Of a stretch of DNA of 64,000 nt, positions 23,407-31,420 are shown piece by piece (position 1 is the stretch's first letter; every line of letters starts with the position of its first letter). The translations under genes were made by a program, and so were the position numbers. The DNA is from an uncultured Dehalococcoidia bacterium (GTDB lineage: Bacteria > Chloroflexota > Dehalococcoidia > Lucifugimonadales > JAAXIE01), in assembly GCA_951813255.1 (NCBI GenBank), contig OX638353.1, forward strand, positions 930,001 through 994,000. Reading direction: 5' to 3'. The notes beneath the pieces were generated by a model. It ran no database searches. It saw only the letters and a list, made by a program, of their open reading frames with translations, and was not told where the DNA came from.

Positions 23407-24210
23407 CTATGCCCGGCTGCGGTTCCACGGGCGCAGCAGTGTGCCGGTGTCCACGCCGATGATGGTGCCGGTGATGGCCCGGGCGTTTTCCTTGGAGGCG
23501 AGCAGCAGGTAGGTGGCTGACAGGTCCCAAGGATCGATGGCCATTTGGAGTGGCGAGTTGGCGGCGATGCGGTCAGCAGCGCCCGGGCTGGCGAAGGATG
23601 ACTCCTGGTGCTGTCCCAGGGTTTCCAAGCCACGGAGGTCGGTCATGGTGCCGCCGGGGGCTACGCCGTTGACCCGTATCTGGGGTGCCAACTCCACAGC
23701 TAGCTGCCGGATGAGGCCGACAACGGCGTGCTTGGTGGCGGTGTACAGTGCTCCGCCACCTGCGGACTGGAATCCGGCGCCGGACGCGGTGAAGACCATG
23801 CAGCCCTCGCTCTCCATCAAGTGAGGGATGGTTGCCTTGGCGCCGAAGAAGGCTCCCTTCACGTTGACGGCGAACTGCTCATCGAAAGCGTCGTTCAGGC
23901 GCTCGTTGGGTATATCCACGAAGGACACGAAACCGTCCACCACCCCGGCGTTGCCCACGAAGATGTCCAGCTTGCCGAAGGCCCTTGCGGTGTCGTCGGC
24001 GGCGCGCTGGTTGTCTTCCAGACGGGTCACGTCACCCTGTATTGGGTAGACGGACTCGCCGAAGTCGTTCTTGAGTTGGTCGAGGCGGTCGGCTACTTTC
24101 TCGAGGACGGCAACCCGCGCGCCTTCTTCAATATATCGTTGGACTACGGCCCGGCCTATGCCGGAGCCTCCGCCGGTAATCAGTGCTACTCTTCCATCAA
24201 GCCAACCCAT
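23407..24210 (-). CDS. SDR oxidoreductase resembling cis-dihydrodiol dehydrogenases (BphB/HcaB type)
   Basis: A 267-residue classical short-chain dehydrogenase. It has the nucleotide-binding TGGGSGIG, NAG (VGNAGVV), the catalytic Ser in FTASGAG and YTATK with Tyr and Lys intact. The N-terminus GWLDGRVALITGGGSGIGRAVV and overall layout resemble biphenyl- or phenylpropionate-cis-dihydrodiol dehydrogenases, which rearomatise Rieske dioxygenase products to catechols. Its position directly after a LigB-type ring-cleavage gene and near Rieske genes supports that. ATG at 24210 has GGGAG about 10 nt upstream. Confidence 0.85.
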   Translation of the reverse strand: MGWLDGRVALITGGGSGIGRAVVQRYIEEGARVAVLEKVADRLDQLKNDFGESVYPIQGDVTRLEDNQRAADDTARAFGKLDIFVGNAGVVDGFVSFVDIPNERLNDAFDEQFAVNVKGAFFGAKATIPHLMESEGCMVFTASGAGFQSAGGGALYTATKHAVVGLIRQLAVELAPQIRVNGVAPGGTMTDLRGLETLGQHQESSFASPGAADRIAANSPLQMAIDPWDLSATYLLLASKENARAITGTIIGVDTGTLLRPWNRSRA

Positions 24211-24278
24211 GTTTTCAATTCTCCCTTCGAATGATACAGGGCCCTTCGACTGATCGCTTTGGCATTCGGGCTTGTCGG

Positions 24279-25328
24279 CTAGGCCCAGCGCGCGAAACCC
24301 CATCCGCCGCCGGTGCCGGCTGGGGTGCGGTATACGGGCACGTAGTCCAGCAGTTCGAAGTCGAGGTGCTCAACTGCGCCAGCGGCTGCCACCCAGTTCA
24401 TGGTCTCGGAGTTGCCGCCCCAGAGGCGGTTGCGGGGCAAGGAGCGGAGGGCGCCGGCGTCCTTGTTCTTCATGGCGTCGAGGGCCATCCAGTCGATTTC
24501 TTCGTCTACGACGAAATGGCTGAGGCCGCCGGAGCCGACGATGGCCACGCGCTTGTCCGTGTCCCATGCCTCCACTGCTGACCGTACGGCTTGGCCGAGG
24601 TTGTAGCAGCGGCGGGGGGTGACGATGTTGGGCGGATAGAAGGTGTTCTGGATTATGGGCACTATTGGCCTGGGGTTGTTGTTCATCAGGCGCTTGACGA
24701 CGAAGGCGTAGGCGTGTGGCATGCCTTGGGGCCGGGGCGCGGTGGTGCGGTTGAAGTTGGGGAGGTAGCCGGAGGCGCCGACATGGCCTCCTGATTCTTC
24801 CTTGAGGTAACGGCAGTGCCCTACGTCGAAGTCGGCATCGATCAGCGAATTGATGAGGTGTAGTCCGAGTTCGGCGTCGACGGGGACGTCCATTTCGACG
24901 TCGCCGTAGCCCCAGGAGGAGGCGCGTATGGCTGGGTCGGGCGCGTTGGCGCCACGGGGGATGAGACGGATGCTCTCGCCCCAGTAGATGGAAAGGCTGG
25001 GCATGTTGTCGTCGAAGAAGAGTTCTTCCTGGTCGTCGCCGACGATGATGACGGTGTCGGGGTTGGCCTCTTCCAAGGTGCGGGCCAACTCGGAGATGTC
25101 GCGCTGGATGATCTCGTGGTGCTGGCGGAAGAGGTCGTCGTTGACGCGCTCGGAGATGGAAGGGTCGGCGATTTCAAGGAGTTCTTCGTAGGTGCGTACC
25201 CTGCCGTCGGGGGGTGCGGAGAGCATGGGGTTGGTGCGGTCACGCTCTGCGTAGACCGGCAGCAGGTCCGGCGTGAGGCTCAGGGTAGGGCTGTGGGAGG
25301 TCCCGATTCCCAGCACTATTTCTGCCAT
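24279..25328 (-). CDS. Class III extradiol ring-cleavage dioxygenase, LigB-type
   Basis: A 349-residue protein of the protocatechuate 4,5-dioxygenase beta / LigB superfamily. His12 in GIGTSHSPT is the first iron ligand, a second lies in RQHHEI, and GSGGLSHFVVDEEIDW carries the conserved catalytic His region. DTVIIVGDDQEELFFDDNMPS is also typical. It probably opens a catechol-type ring with Fe(II). ATG at 25328 follows GGAG by 7 nt; a longer frame has no ribosome site. It is the first gene of a leftward set with the SDR and CinA-like genes. No LigA-type small subunit is seen. Confidence 0.88.
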   Translation of the reverse strand: MAEIVLGIGTSHSPTLSLTPDLLPVYAERDRTNPMLSAPPDGRVRTYEELLEIADPSISERVNDDLFRQHHEIIQRDISELARTLEEANPDTVIIVGDDQEELFFDDNMPSLSIYWGESIRLIPRGANAPDPAIRASSWGYGDVEMDVPVDAELGLHLINSLIDADFDVGHCRYLKEESGGHVGASGYLPNFNRTTAPRPQGMPHAYAFVVKRLMNNNPRPIVPIIQNTFYPPNIVTPRRCYNLGQAVRSAVEAWDTDKRVAIVGSGGLSHFVVDEEIDWMALDAMKNKDAGALRSLPRNRLWGGNSETMNWVAAAGAVEHLDFELLDYVPVYRTPAGTGGGWGFARWA

Positions 25329-25488
25329 TTGAGTACTCCGTCCAAATTGTTGGTTTGTGGCGACTGGCCGAATCGTATAGGCAGCTATGTGCCTAGTCAA
25401 GAAACTCTGCCAGAGGTAGCGTGTATTCACCTTGAATGGTATACAGTTGAGTCACGGAAACTTCACCCCAGGGCTGTGAGAAAGGTAC

Positions 25489-25704
25489 ATGGCGACTGAG
25501 GCCGACATAAACACGCGGGTTATAAGACTCGAAACGAGTTATGAGCACGTGGCCACGAAGAAAGATATCGCAAACATGAGGGCCGACATGGCCCATATGA
25601 AGGCAGACCTGATTCGCTGGATGGTTGGAGTGGTTATCTCAGGGCTAACCGCGGCCGTCGGACTGACGGCACTTAATCTCAGGGTCCTGGGACCATGGAG
25701 TTAG
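25489..25704 (+). CDS. Small coiled-coil membrane protein
   Basis: A 71-residue protein with a polar, probably coiled-coil N-terminal half (NTRVIRLETSYEHVATKKDIANMRADMAHMKADL) and one transmembrane helix (about residues 44-66, WMVGVVISGLTAAVGLTALNL). The pattern resembles small proteins of the DUF1640/XhlA kind that carry a coiled coil and a C-terminal anchor; no function can be stated. GAGAAAGG lies just upstream of the ATG. It ends 24 nt before the monooxygenase gene in the same direction and may be cotranscribed with it. Confidence 0.65.
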   Translation: MATEADINTRVIRLETSYEHVATKKDIANMRADMAHMKADLIRWMVGVVISGLTAAVGLTALNLRVLGPWS

Positions 25705-25728
25705 ACTCAGTCAACAGGAGGACGAAAT

Positions 25729-26577
25729 ATGAGCGTCGGCGTCTATATGCCAATCCCGGCCTACTATGTGGACCCGGCCTTCATGGCACGGAAGGCGGAA
25801 GAATTGGGGTTCGAGTCGATCTGGTGCGCCGAGCACCCGATCATGCCAGTGCATACCACGAGCCGGTTTCCTGGTAACGAGAGTGGCGAGATACCGGAGG
25901 TGTATGCCCATTTCGTGGACCCGTTTGTTGCGCTGGCGAGGGCGTCGGGGGCAACGACCAACATCAAGCTGGGCACGAGCATCACCCTCATCACGGAACG
26001 GAACCCGCTGCTGATGGCGAAGGAAATCTCCACGCTGGATGTGTTCAGCAAGGGGCGGTTTATCTTTGGGATCGGGACGGGCTGGTTGCGGGAAGAGACC
26101 CAGTTGATGGGCGGGGACTTCGACCACCGGTGGTCGCAGGCGCGGGACTCCGTAGCAGCACTGAAGGAGCTATGGACCAAGGATGAGGCGGAGTACCACG
26201 GGCGTTACTATGACTTCCCGCCGGTGAAGGTCTACCCCAAGCCGCTACAGAAGCCCCACCCGCCGGTGTACCTGGGAGGCATGGCCTCGAATGTGCTGAA
26301 ACGCGTGGTGGGGTGGGCCGATGGTTGGATGCCGAACCGGGTGACCGCTGCGCGGATTGAGGAGGCGCGGCGGGAGATTGACGTGCTGGCAGGGGAGATG
26401 GGACGGGACCCAGCGTCTATCAACATCTCGGTCTTCGGCCAGCCTGCCGATGCCGACTTGGTGAAAGGCTTCCTGAATGCTGGGGCAGACAGGGTGATCA
26501 TCAGCCCCCCGACCCATCACACCGATGAGGCGATGGGCGAGGAGCTGGAGAAGATCGCGAATCTGGTGTTGAAATAG
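25729..26577 (+). CDS. Luciferase-like (LLM class) F420-dependent oxidoreductase
   Basis: A 282-residue protein of the F420-dependent luciferase-like branch: VGVYMPIPAYYVDPAFMARKAEELGFESIWCAEHP, then IKLGTSITLITERNPLLMAKEISTLD and GRFIFGIGTGWLREE, which is the commonest signature of these enzymes. It is shorter than the LuxA-like members, as usual for this branch. Substrate is unknown. AGGAGG precedes the ATG by 7 nt. It is convergent with the DUF3891 gene, with stops 6 nt apart. Confidence 0.9.
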   Translation: MSVGVYMPIPAYYVDPAFMARKAEELGFESIWCAEHPIMPVHTTSRFPGNESGEIPEVYAHFVDPFVALARASGATTNIKLGTSITLITERNPLLMAKEISTLDVFSKGRFIFGIGTGWLREETQLMGGDFDHRWSQARDSVAALKELWTKDEAEYHGRYYDFPPVKVYPKPLQKPHPPVYLGGMASNVLKRVVGWADGWMPNRVTAARIEEARREIDVLAGEMGRDPASINISVFGQPADADLVKGFLNAGADRVIISPPTHHTDEAMGEELEKIANLVLK

Positions 26578-26583
26578 GCCCGC

Positions 26584-27423
26584 TTATCCGGAAGTCAGGG
26601 TGTAGCCGATGCCGATCCGCTCACCGCTGTAGAACTCGGCAAGGAAGTCGTCACGGCTGGCGTAGGGCCCTCGTGGCACGAGACGCCCTTGGAAGGTAAT
26701 TTCCAGCGGGTCGACGTCAAAGGGGTAGGGGCGGAGGATGGCCCGGTTCTCATCCTGTATCTCCAAGGCCATGCCAACATCGTCCTGGCCTGAACGGGTT
26801 GGGGCAGGGGTGCCGCTGAGGGCGGGTGAGGGCCCGTTCTTGCGATCGGTGTTGTTCAACGGGTAGCGGTTGCAGATGAACTGGGCCATCTGATCGTAGA
26901 CTTCCATGAGTTTGAAGTTGTTCCAGAGATGGTCGTCGGTGGCCTCTTCGGCGGTCTCATCGGAGCTGCGGACCTGCTGCAACAACTCCTGCCGGAACTG
27001 TCCCTGTTGATCCAGGTATGCTTCCACGTCGGCGTTGCCGGTGTAGTCGGGCATGTAGGGCAGGAGGCCCATGCCTTGGGTCAGCAATCCGGAGATGTGC
27101 ATGGAGGCGATATAGCCGGCGTAGGGGTCTTGGGCGGCAACGCGCTCGATGCCACCGCGCTGGAAGTCGAGCCACTGGGAGCCCATGTGGCCCATGCTGC
27201 CGATATAGTCGAGGGGATGACCCTCGCGGCTGAGGGTGGGACGGATTTCCCAGTCGTACCAGCCGTTGTCGTGCTCCTGGGCTGCCAGGACCATAGACGA
27301 ATAGGGACGGGGCCGGTCGAACTGGTCGTTGCCCCAGTGGGCAGCGAGCAGGCCAGCCACCCGCGAGTGGTCGATTTGAAGAACCAGCAACAGGCGCTCT
27401 TCGTCATAACCCATTACCATCAT
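26584..27423 (-). CDS. DUF3891 family protein
   Basis: A 279-residue protein with the DUF3891 layout: a start with LQIDHSRVAGLLAAHWG, then VLAAQEHDNGWYDWE, HISGLL and a C-terminal FICNRYPLNN region. The repeated His and Asp residues (DHS, EHDNGW, MHIS) recall the HD-like metal-binding arrangement noted for this family, but no activity is established. ATG at 27423 has GGAGG about 8 nt upstream. Between 27424 and 27698 I see only a short direct repeat, AGCTGCAACT, near 27655 and 27668. Confidence 0.8.
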   Translation of the reverse strand: MMVMGYDEERLLLVLQIDHSRVAGLLAAHWGNDQFDRPRPYSSMVLAAQEHDNGWYDWEIRPTLSREGHPLDYIGSMGHMGSQWLDFQRGGIERVAAQDPYAGYIASMHISGLLTQGMGLLPYMPDYTGNADVEAYLDQQGQFRQELLQQVRSSDETAEEATDDHLWNNFKLMEVYDQMAQFICNRYPLNNTDRKNGPSPALSGTPAPTRSGQDDVGMALEIQDENRAILRPYPFDVDPLEITFQGRLVPRGPYASRDDFLAEFYSGERIGIGYTLTSG

Positions 27424-27698
27424 TGCCCCGTCCTCCTCGATTGTTCAGTAAGTTGCCCTTTTGTGAGTTGCCGAGAGGTTCTGGCGCTCAGTGGCGTCTT
27501 GGGTTAGTCATACACTGGCACCGGCGATGCGGTCAAGTCTGGGCGACTGTCAGATACCGGTTGGTCGTCAGGTTAGTCATCCCACTCTGGGGTGTGCCGT
27601 GGATGGTATGCTATGGGACATCAACCGCAAATTTCTAACCGCCACTTCTACTAGCTGCAACTCTTAGCTGCAACTTTCGTTGGAGGGAGAGCAGGGCC

Positions 27699-28223
27699 AT
27701 GGCTGAGGAGTCTCGTGTGGACGCCCATGACAGGAACAAGCTGGACCGCATGTTGCAGGACCTCTCGGCGGAGACGGATGCTCATGGTGTGCTGCATGCC
27801 ATGTTTCTGGTTACCAGAGAGCACGAGCATGCGCATGATGTGTTCCGCCGTTTCCGGCAGGTGTATGAGGATACGTCTTCACCTTTCCACTCACTGACCA
27901 TCTTTGGCCAGCACGGGGTCTCGCGTGCGGGGCAGCTTATTGCCCAAGGCTTGGGGGTTCCTGAAGACCAGATTCCTTCGCTGGTGCTGTTTAGTTCCCA
28001 TCACGATTCAAGAGCCGCCCTGATTGGCCTGCCTGCATCTGAGGATGGCAGCTTGGAGAGGGGGGTCAATGCGGCCGTGGAGCAGGTGATTGAGGGTGGT
28101 TGCACCGCAGCCGCCCTGGATAATCCGGGGCTCGGTACGGAGTGCGGGCCGTCCCAAGGCTCCATAGACAGCTTCTTACGGGCTACCTTGGGCCGGCTCA
28201 ACGCCGACCTTGAAGCAGCGTGA
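27699..28223 (+). CDS. Hypothetical protein, 174 residues
   Basis: I do not recognise this family. The protein is soluble, starts MAEESRVDAHDRNKLDRML and has several His residues in LVTREHEHAHDVFRRFRQVYED, plus FGQHGVSRAGQLIAQGLGVPEDQIPSLVLFSSHHD. The alternating hydrophobic and charged pattern suggests an alpha/beta fold of the thioredoxin-like or CoA-binding size class, but this is only a guess. GGAGGGAG precedes the ATG. It is followed 59 nt later by an SDR gene in the same direction, so the two are likely cotranscribed. Confidence 0.65.
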   Translation: MAEESRVDAHDRNKLDRMLQDLSAETDAHGVLHAMFLVTREHEHAHDVFRRFRQVYEDTSSPFHSLTIFGQHGVSRAGQLIAQGLGVPEDQIPSLVLFSSHHDSRAALIGLPASEDGSLERGVNAAVEQVIEGGCTAAALDNPGLGTECGPSQGSIDSFLRATLGRLNADLEAA

Positions 28224-28282
28224 CGCGTCCAGGGTCAGCCGACCAAGCGCGACAATAATCGTGACAACGGAGGAGCCTCAAC

Positions 28283-29074
28283 ATGGACTTGGAGTTACAG
28301 GGAAAGGTTGCGATCGTCGGCGGTGCCAGCAAGGGCTTGGGGAGGGCTTGTGCCCAGGGCCTAGCGGAGGAGGGGACGCGTCTCACCGTGTGCAGCCGCA
28401 CTGCCTCTGAACTGGAGCAGGCTGCTGCTGAGATACGAGACACCACCGGGGCGGAGGTGCTGGCGATATCGGGTGATTTGGAGAGCAGCGAGACCATTGC
28501 CGATTTGGTCGCCCGGACTGTGAACACTTATGGGCAGTTGGACATCCTGGTGAATAATTCGGGCGGGCCTCCCTTGGGGCGGGCCGAGACTGTTACCGAG
28601 GAACAATGGGACGTGGCGGTGCAGCGGTCATTGCTGTTCTTCAGCCGGATGTGCCGTGAGGGGATTCCGCACATGAAGAAACAGGGTGGCGGGCGCATTA
28701 TTAATATTCTGGCAAGCACTGTGTACCAGCCCATTGATAATTTGTCGCTGTCGGGAGCGACGCGGGCCGGTGTGGTGGCTTTCATGAAGAGCCTCTCGGA
28801 AGAGGTGGGGCGGGACGGGATACTCGTGAACAATGTATGCCCGGGTTCGATCACTAGCGACCGCATGGTTGGCAACGTACGGTCCCGGGCAGAGCGATTG
28901 GGGATTCCCTTGGAGCAGGCTCTGGAGGAGCGGGCCAACGAGGCTTCGCTGGGCAGGCTGGGGCGGCCTGAGGAGCTGGCGAACCTGGTGGCGTTTCTGG
29001 CATCGGAGAAGTCGAGCTATATTACCGGGGTCACCATTCGAGTGGACGGAGGGTTAGTGCGGTCTGTTTTGTAG
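28283..29074 (+). CDS. SDR family oxidoreductase lacking the YxxxK motif (3-oxoacyl-ACP-reductase-like)
   Basis: A 263-residue Rossmann-fold protein. GGASKGLG is the nucleotide-binding turn, NNSGG replaces NAG, and ILASTVY carries the active-site Ser. Where classical SDRs have YxxxK the sequence reads SGATR (in NLSLSGATRAGVVAFMKSL), so the catalytic Tyr and Lys are Ser and Arg. A known subgroup of beta-ketoacyl-reductase-like SDRs has the same departure. Its chemistry is uncertain. GGAGG lies 9 nt before the ATG. The 29075-29331 interval downstream holds no feature that I can support. Confidence 0.85.
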   Translation: MDLELQGKVAIVGGASKGLGRACAQGLAEEGTRLTVCSRTASELEQAAAEIRDTTGAEVLAISGDLESSETIADLVARTVNTYGQLDILVNNSGGPPLGRAETVTEEQWDVAVQRSLLFFSRMCREGIPHMKKQGGGRIINILASTVYQPIDNLSLSGATRAGVVAFMKSLSEEVGRDGILVNNVCPGSITSDRMVGNVRSRAERLGIPLEQALEERANEASLGRLGRPEELANLVAFLASEKSSYITGVTIRVDGGLVRSVL

Positions 29075-29331
29075 GGCATCGCATTACGGGTTGGGCTAGT
29101 GTTCACGTGATGCGTGGGAATTGATGGTTGCGCCACTAGAGGTAGACAGTTGAATGTGGTAGACTGTGGGACAGGTGGTAGCGTTTCATGTCCCAGCCCC
29201 GGAACCGTGATAGCCTGTCAGTGGCCCCATCGGACCCATATGGTGTTCTCGTGTGTCCACCTGGTGGTCTCGCGCGTCCTTCGCATAGGTGACCCGACTC
29301 GCACCAACCGTAAGACGAAAGGAGCACCGAG

Positions 29332-29646
29332 ATGGACTATCAGGACAAGACCCTAACTTGCCAAGATTGCGGGCAAGGCTTCGTGTTCACCGCGGACGAC
29401 CAGGCATTCCACGCTTCGAAGGGCTTCATGAACGAGCCCAAGCGCTGCGCAAACTGCCGACAGAGCCGGCGCAACGAGCGGAACGGCGGATACAGCCAAG
29501 CCCCCCGTGAGATGCATCCCGCGGTCTGTGCCGAGTGTGGCACCGACACGATGGTACCGTTCCGGCCCAGCAATGACCGGCCGGTCTACTGCAGTGACTG
29601 CTTCTCCAAGCGCCGCACCGGCGGTGGCGCACGGACCAGCTGGTAA
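29332..29646 (+). CDS. CxxC-rich zinc-ribbon protein
   Basis: A 104-residue protein with four CxxC pairs: Cys10/13, Cys39/42, Cys66/69 and Cys87/90. This gives two predicted zinc sites. The first (LTCQDCGQGF...FHASKGF...RCANCR) matches the probable zinc-ribbon family zf-trcl; the second (VCAECG...VYCSDCF) is like the CxxC repeat often attached to it. The linker is rich in Arg, Asn and Gly, which would suit nucleic-acid contact. Role unknown. AAAGGAG precedes the ATG, and a strong terminator follows, so it is probably a monocistron. Confidence 0.85.
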   Translation: MDYQDKTLTCQDCGQGFVFTADDQAFHASKGFMNEPKRCANCRQSRRNERNGGYSQAPREMHPAVCAECGTDTMVPFRPSNDRPVYCSDCFSKRRTGGGARTSW

Positions 29647-29662
29647 GCTAGAAACCGAAACC

Positions 29663-29700
29663 AATCAAGAGGGGGCGCTCAGCGCCCCCTCTTGATTTTT
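29663..29700 (+). terminator. Rho-independent terminator after the zinc-ribbon gene
   Basis: AATCAAGAGGGGGCGCT (29663-29679) pairs with AGCGCCCCCTCTTGATT (29681-29697), a near-perfect 17-bp stem, followed by TTT. Confidence 0.92.
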
Positions 29701-29744
29701 GGCGTAATCCACCATCGTAGGGGGCCATAGCAGGAGGCGACACC

Positions 29745-31415
29745 ATGGCGGACCTGACTCAGGGAGAGTTGCTGGCATTGGCGCGAATCGCGTCCATCCC
29801 CATACCCGATGAAGACATCGAACCCCTCACGCTACGCTTCAATGCCATGCTGGAGGCCATGGAGGAACTGGGACGGCATCCGATCGCGGATGTGCCTGCA
29901 CTGCCTTCGTTGCCCCATCCGCACCAGCTACCTTCGACTGGCCGGGCAACCCGCAGTGCGCCTCCCATGGCCACCGAGACGGATGCCCCGCTGGCGTACA
30001 AGCCGATCACTGAACTGGCGCACTTGGTGGCCACCCGCCAGGTTTCGCCTGTGGAGCTTACCAACCTTTATCTGGGGCGCATTGGCGAGCACGACGGGGC
30101 ACTGAAGTCCTACATCACTGTGACCACGGAGATCGCGGGACGGGAGGCAGCTGAGTCTGAGGCTCGTTTGGGAGCGGGCGAGGCCCTGGGGCCTCTGCAT
30201 GGGGTCCCGCTGGCGTACAAGGACGAGTTCTACACCGCGGGAGTGCGCACCACGTGCGCGTCACCCATTCTCTCGGAGTTTGTGCCTGATTTTGATGCCA
30301 CGGCCGTGGCCCGCCTGCACGATGCGGGGGCCATCATGCTGGGCAAGCTGAACATGACGGAGTGGGCAACGCCGCTGACGCTGGAGTTCTATTACGGGCA
30401 GCCCGCGAATCCCTGGGACCTGCAGTACGATGCCGGAGGATCGAGCACAGGGTCAGGGATCGCGACGGCTGCTGCTTTGTGTGCGGGGACACTGGGGGAG
30501 GATACAGGTGGGTCGATACGTCGCCCGGCTGCGCACAATAGCTGTGTCGGCCTTCGTCCCTCGTGGGGCCGGGTGAGCATGTACGGGGTGATTCCGGCGG
30601 TGTGGTCGCAGGATACGGCAGGACCGCTGACGCGGACTGTTGCTGACTGCGCGCTGCTGATGAACCTGATCGCTGGGTATGACGCAAATGACATCAACTC
30701 GGCCAACCTGCCGGTGCCGGACTACGCTGCGACTTTGCACGGGGATGTGCGGGGAATGCGTGTTGGGTTGGTGAAGGAGATGATGGAGGCGGGGCACCTG
30801 CATCCGGATGTGAAGGCTGCGGTGGAGGTGGCGGCGCGGGTGTTCGAGGGGTTGGGGGCGACGGTGGAGGAGGTGTCGATGCCGCTGATGGAGTTGACCG
30901 GGGTGATCGGCAGTGCTACGGGGTCGGACCGCACGGCGTTGCAGTGGGAGCATCTCACGCGGCGGGGGCACCAGTATGACGTGGCGACGCGCCGGTATAA
31001 CCTGCTGCCGGGGATCGTGCCTGCGGGCATCTTCCAGCGGATGCTGCAACTGCGGAGCCTGCTGAGGCAGCAGATTCTCGAGGCTTGTGACCGGTACGAT
31101 GTAATTCTGTCGCCGTGCCAGCCTACGCCGCCACCGACCATTGAGGCCACGAAGAGGCCCCTGGAGTCGATGGACGACGCTCGCAGGGAATTGCGGAACT
31201 ACTCCTTCTCGTCTCCTGCTGCGATTGCGGGGGTGCCAGCCATCTCGATCCCGTGCGGGTTCAGTGCTGAGGGTGGGCTGAGTGAGCATGGGCTACCTAT
31301 CGGGCTGCAGATAATGGCCAAGCGGTATGACGAGGAGGCCGTGTTCCAAGCGGCGCATGCTTATGAGCGGAATACGCACTGGCATATGCTGAGGCCGCCG
31401 GTGGGGGACGTGTAG
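29745..31415 (+). CDS. Amidase with fused AtzG/GatC-like N-terminal segment
   Basis: A 556-residue amidase-signature enzyme. Residues 1-50 (GELLALARIASIPIPDEDIEPLTLRFNAMLEAMEEL) have the helical pattern of GatC or AtzG, the small partner that wraps around GatA/AtzE-type amidases. A Pro-rich linker follows, then the amidase domain with Lys159, cis-Ser233 (GGSSTGSG) and nucleophile Ser257 (GEDTGGSIRRP), spaced as in the family. A self-contained partner-amidase fusion would suit hydrolysis of a carbamoyl or biuret-like amide. AGGAGG lies upstream of the ATG. Its end resembles that of the 1890-3317 amidase. Confidence 0.88.
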   Translation: MADLTQGELLALARIASIPIPDEDIEPLTLRFNAMLEAMEELGRHPIADVPALPSLPHPHQLPSTGRATRSAPPMATETDAPLAYKPITELAHLVATRQVSPVELTNLYLGRIGEHDGALKSYITVTTEIAGREAAESEARLGAGEALGPLHGVPLAYKDEFYTAGVRTTCASPILSEFVPDFDATAVARLHDAGAIMLGKLNMTEWATPLTLEFYYGQPANPWDLQYDAGGSSTGSGIATAAALCAGTLGEDTGGSIRRPAAHNSCVGLRPSWGRVSMYGVIPAVWSQDTAGPLTRTVADCALLMNLIAGYDANDINSANLPVPDYAATLHGDVRGMRVGLVKEMMEAGHLHPDVKAAVEVAARVFEGLGATVEEVSMPLMELTGVIGSATGSDRTALQWEHLTRRGHQYDVATRRYNLLPGIVPAGIFQRMLQLRSLLRQQILEACDRYDVILSPCQPTPPPTIEATKRPLESMDDARRELRNYSFSSPAAIAGVPAISIPCGFSAEGGLSEHGLPIGLQIMAKRYDEEAVFQAAHAYERNTHWHMLRPPVGDV

Positions 31416-31420
31416 GCGGA

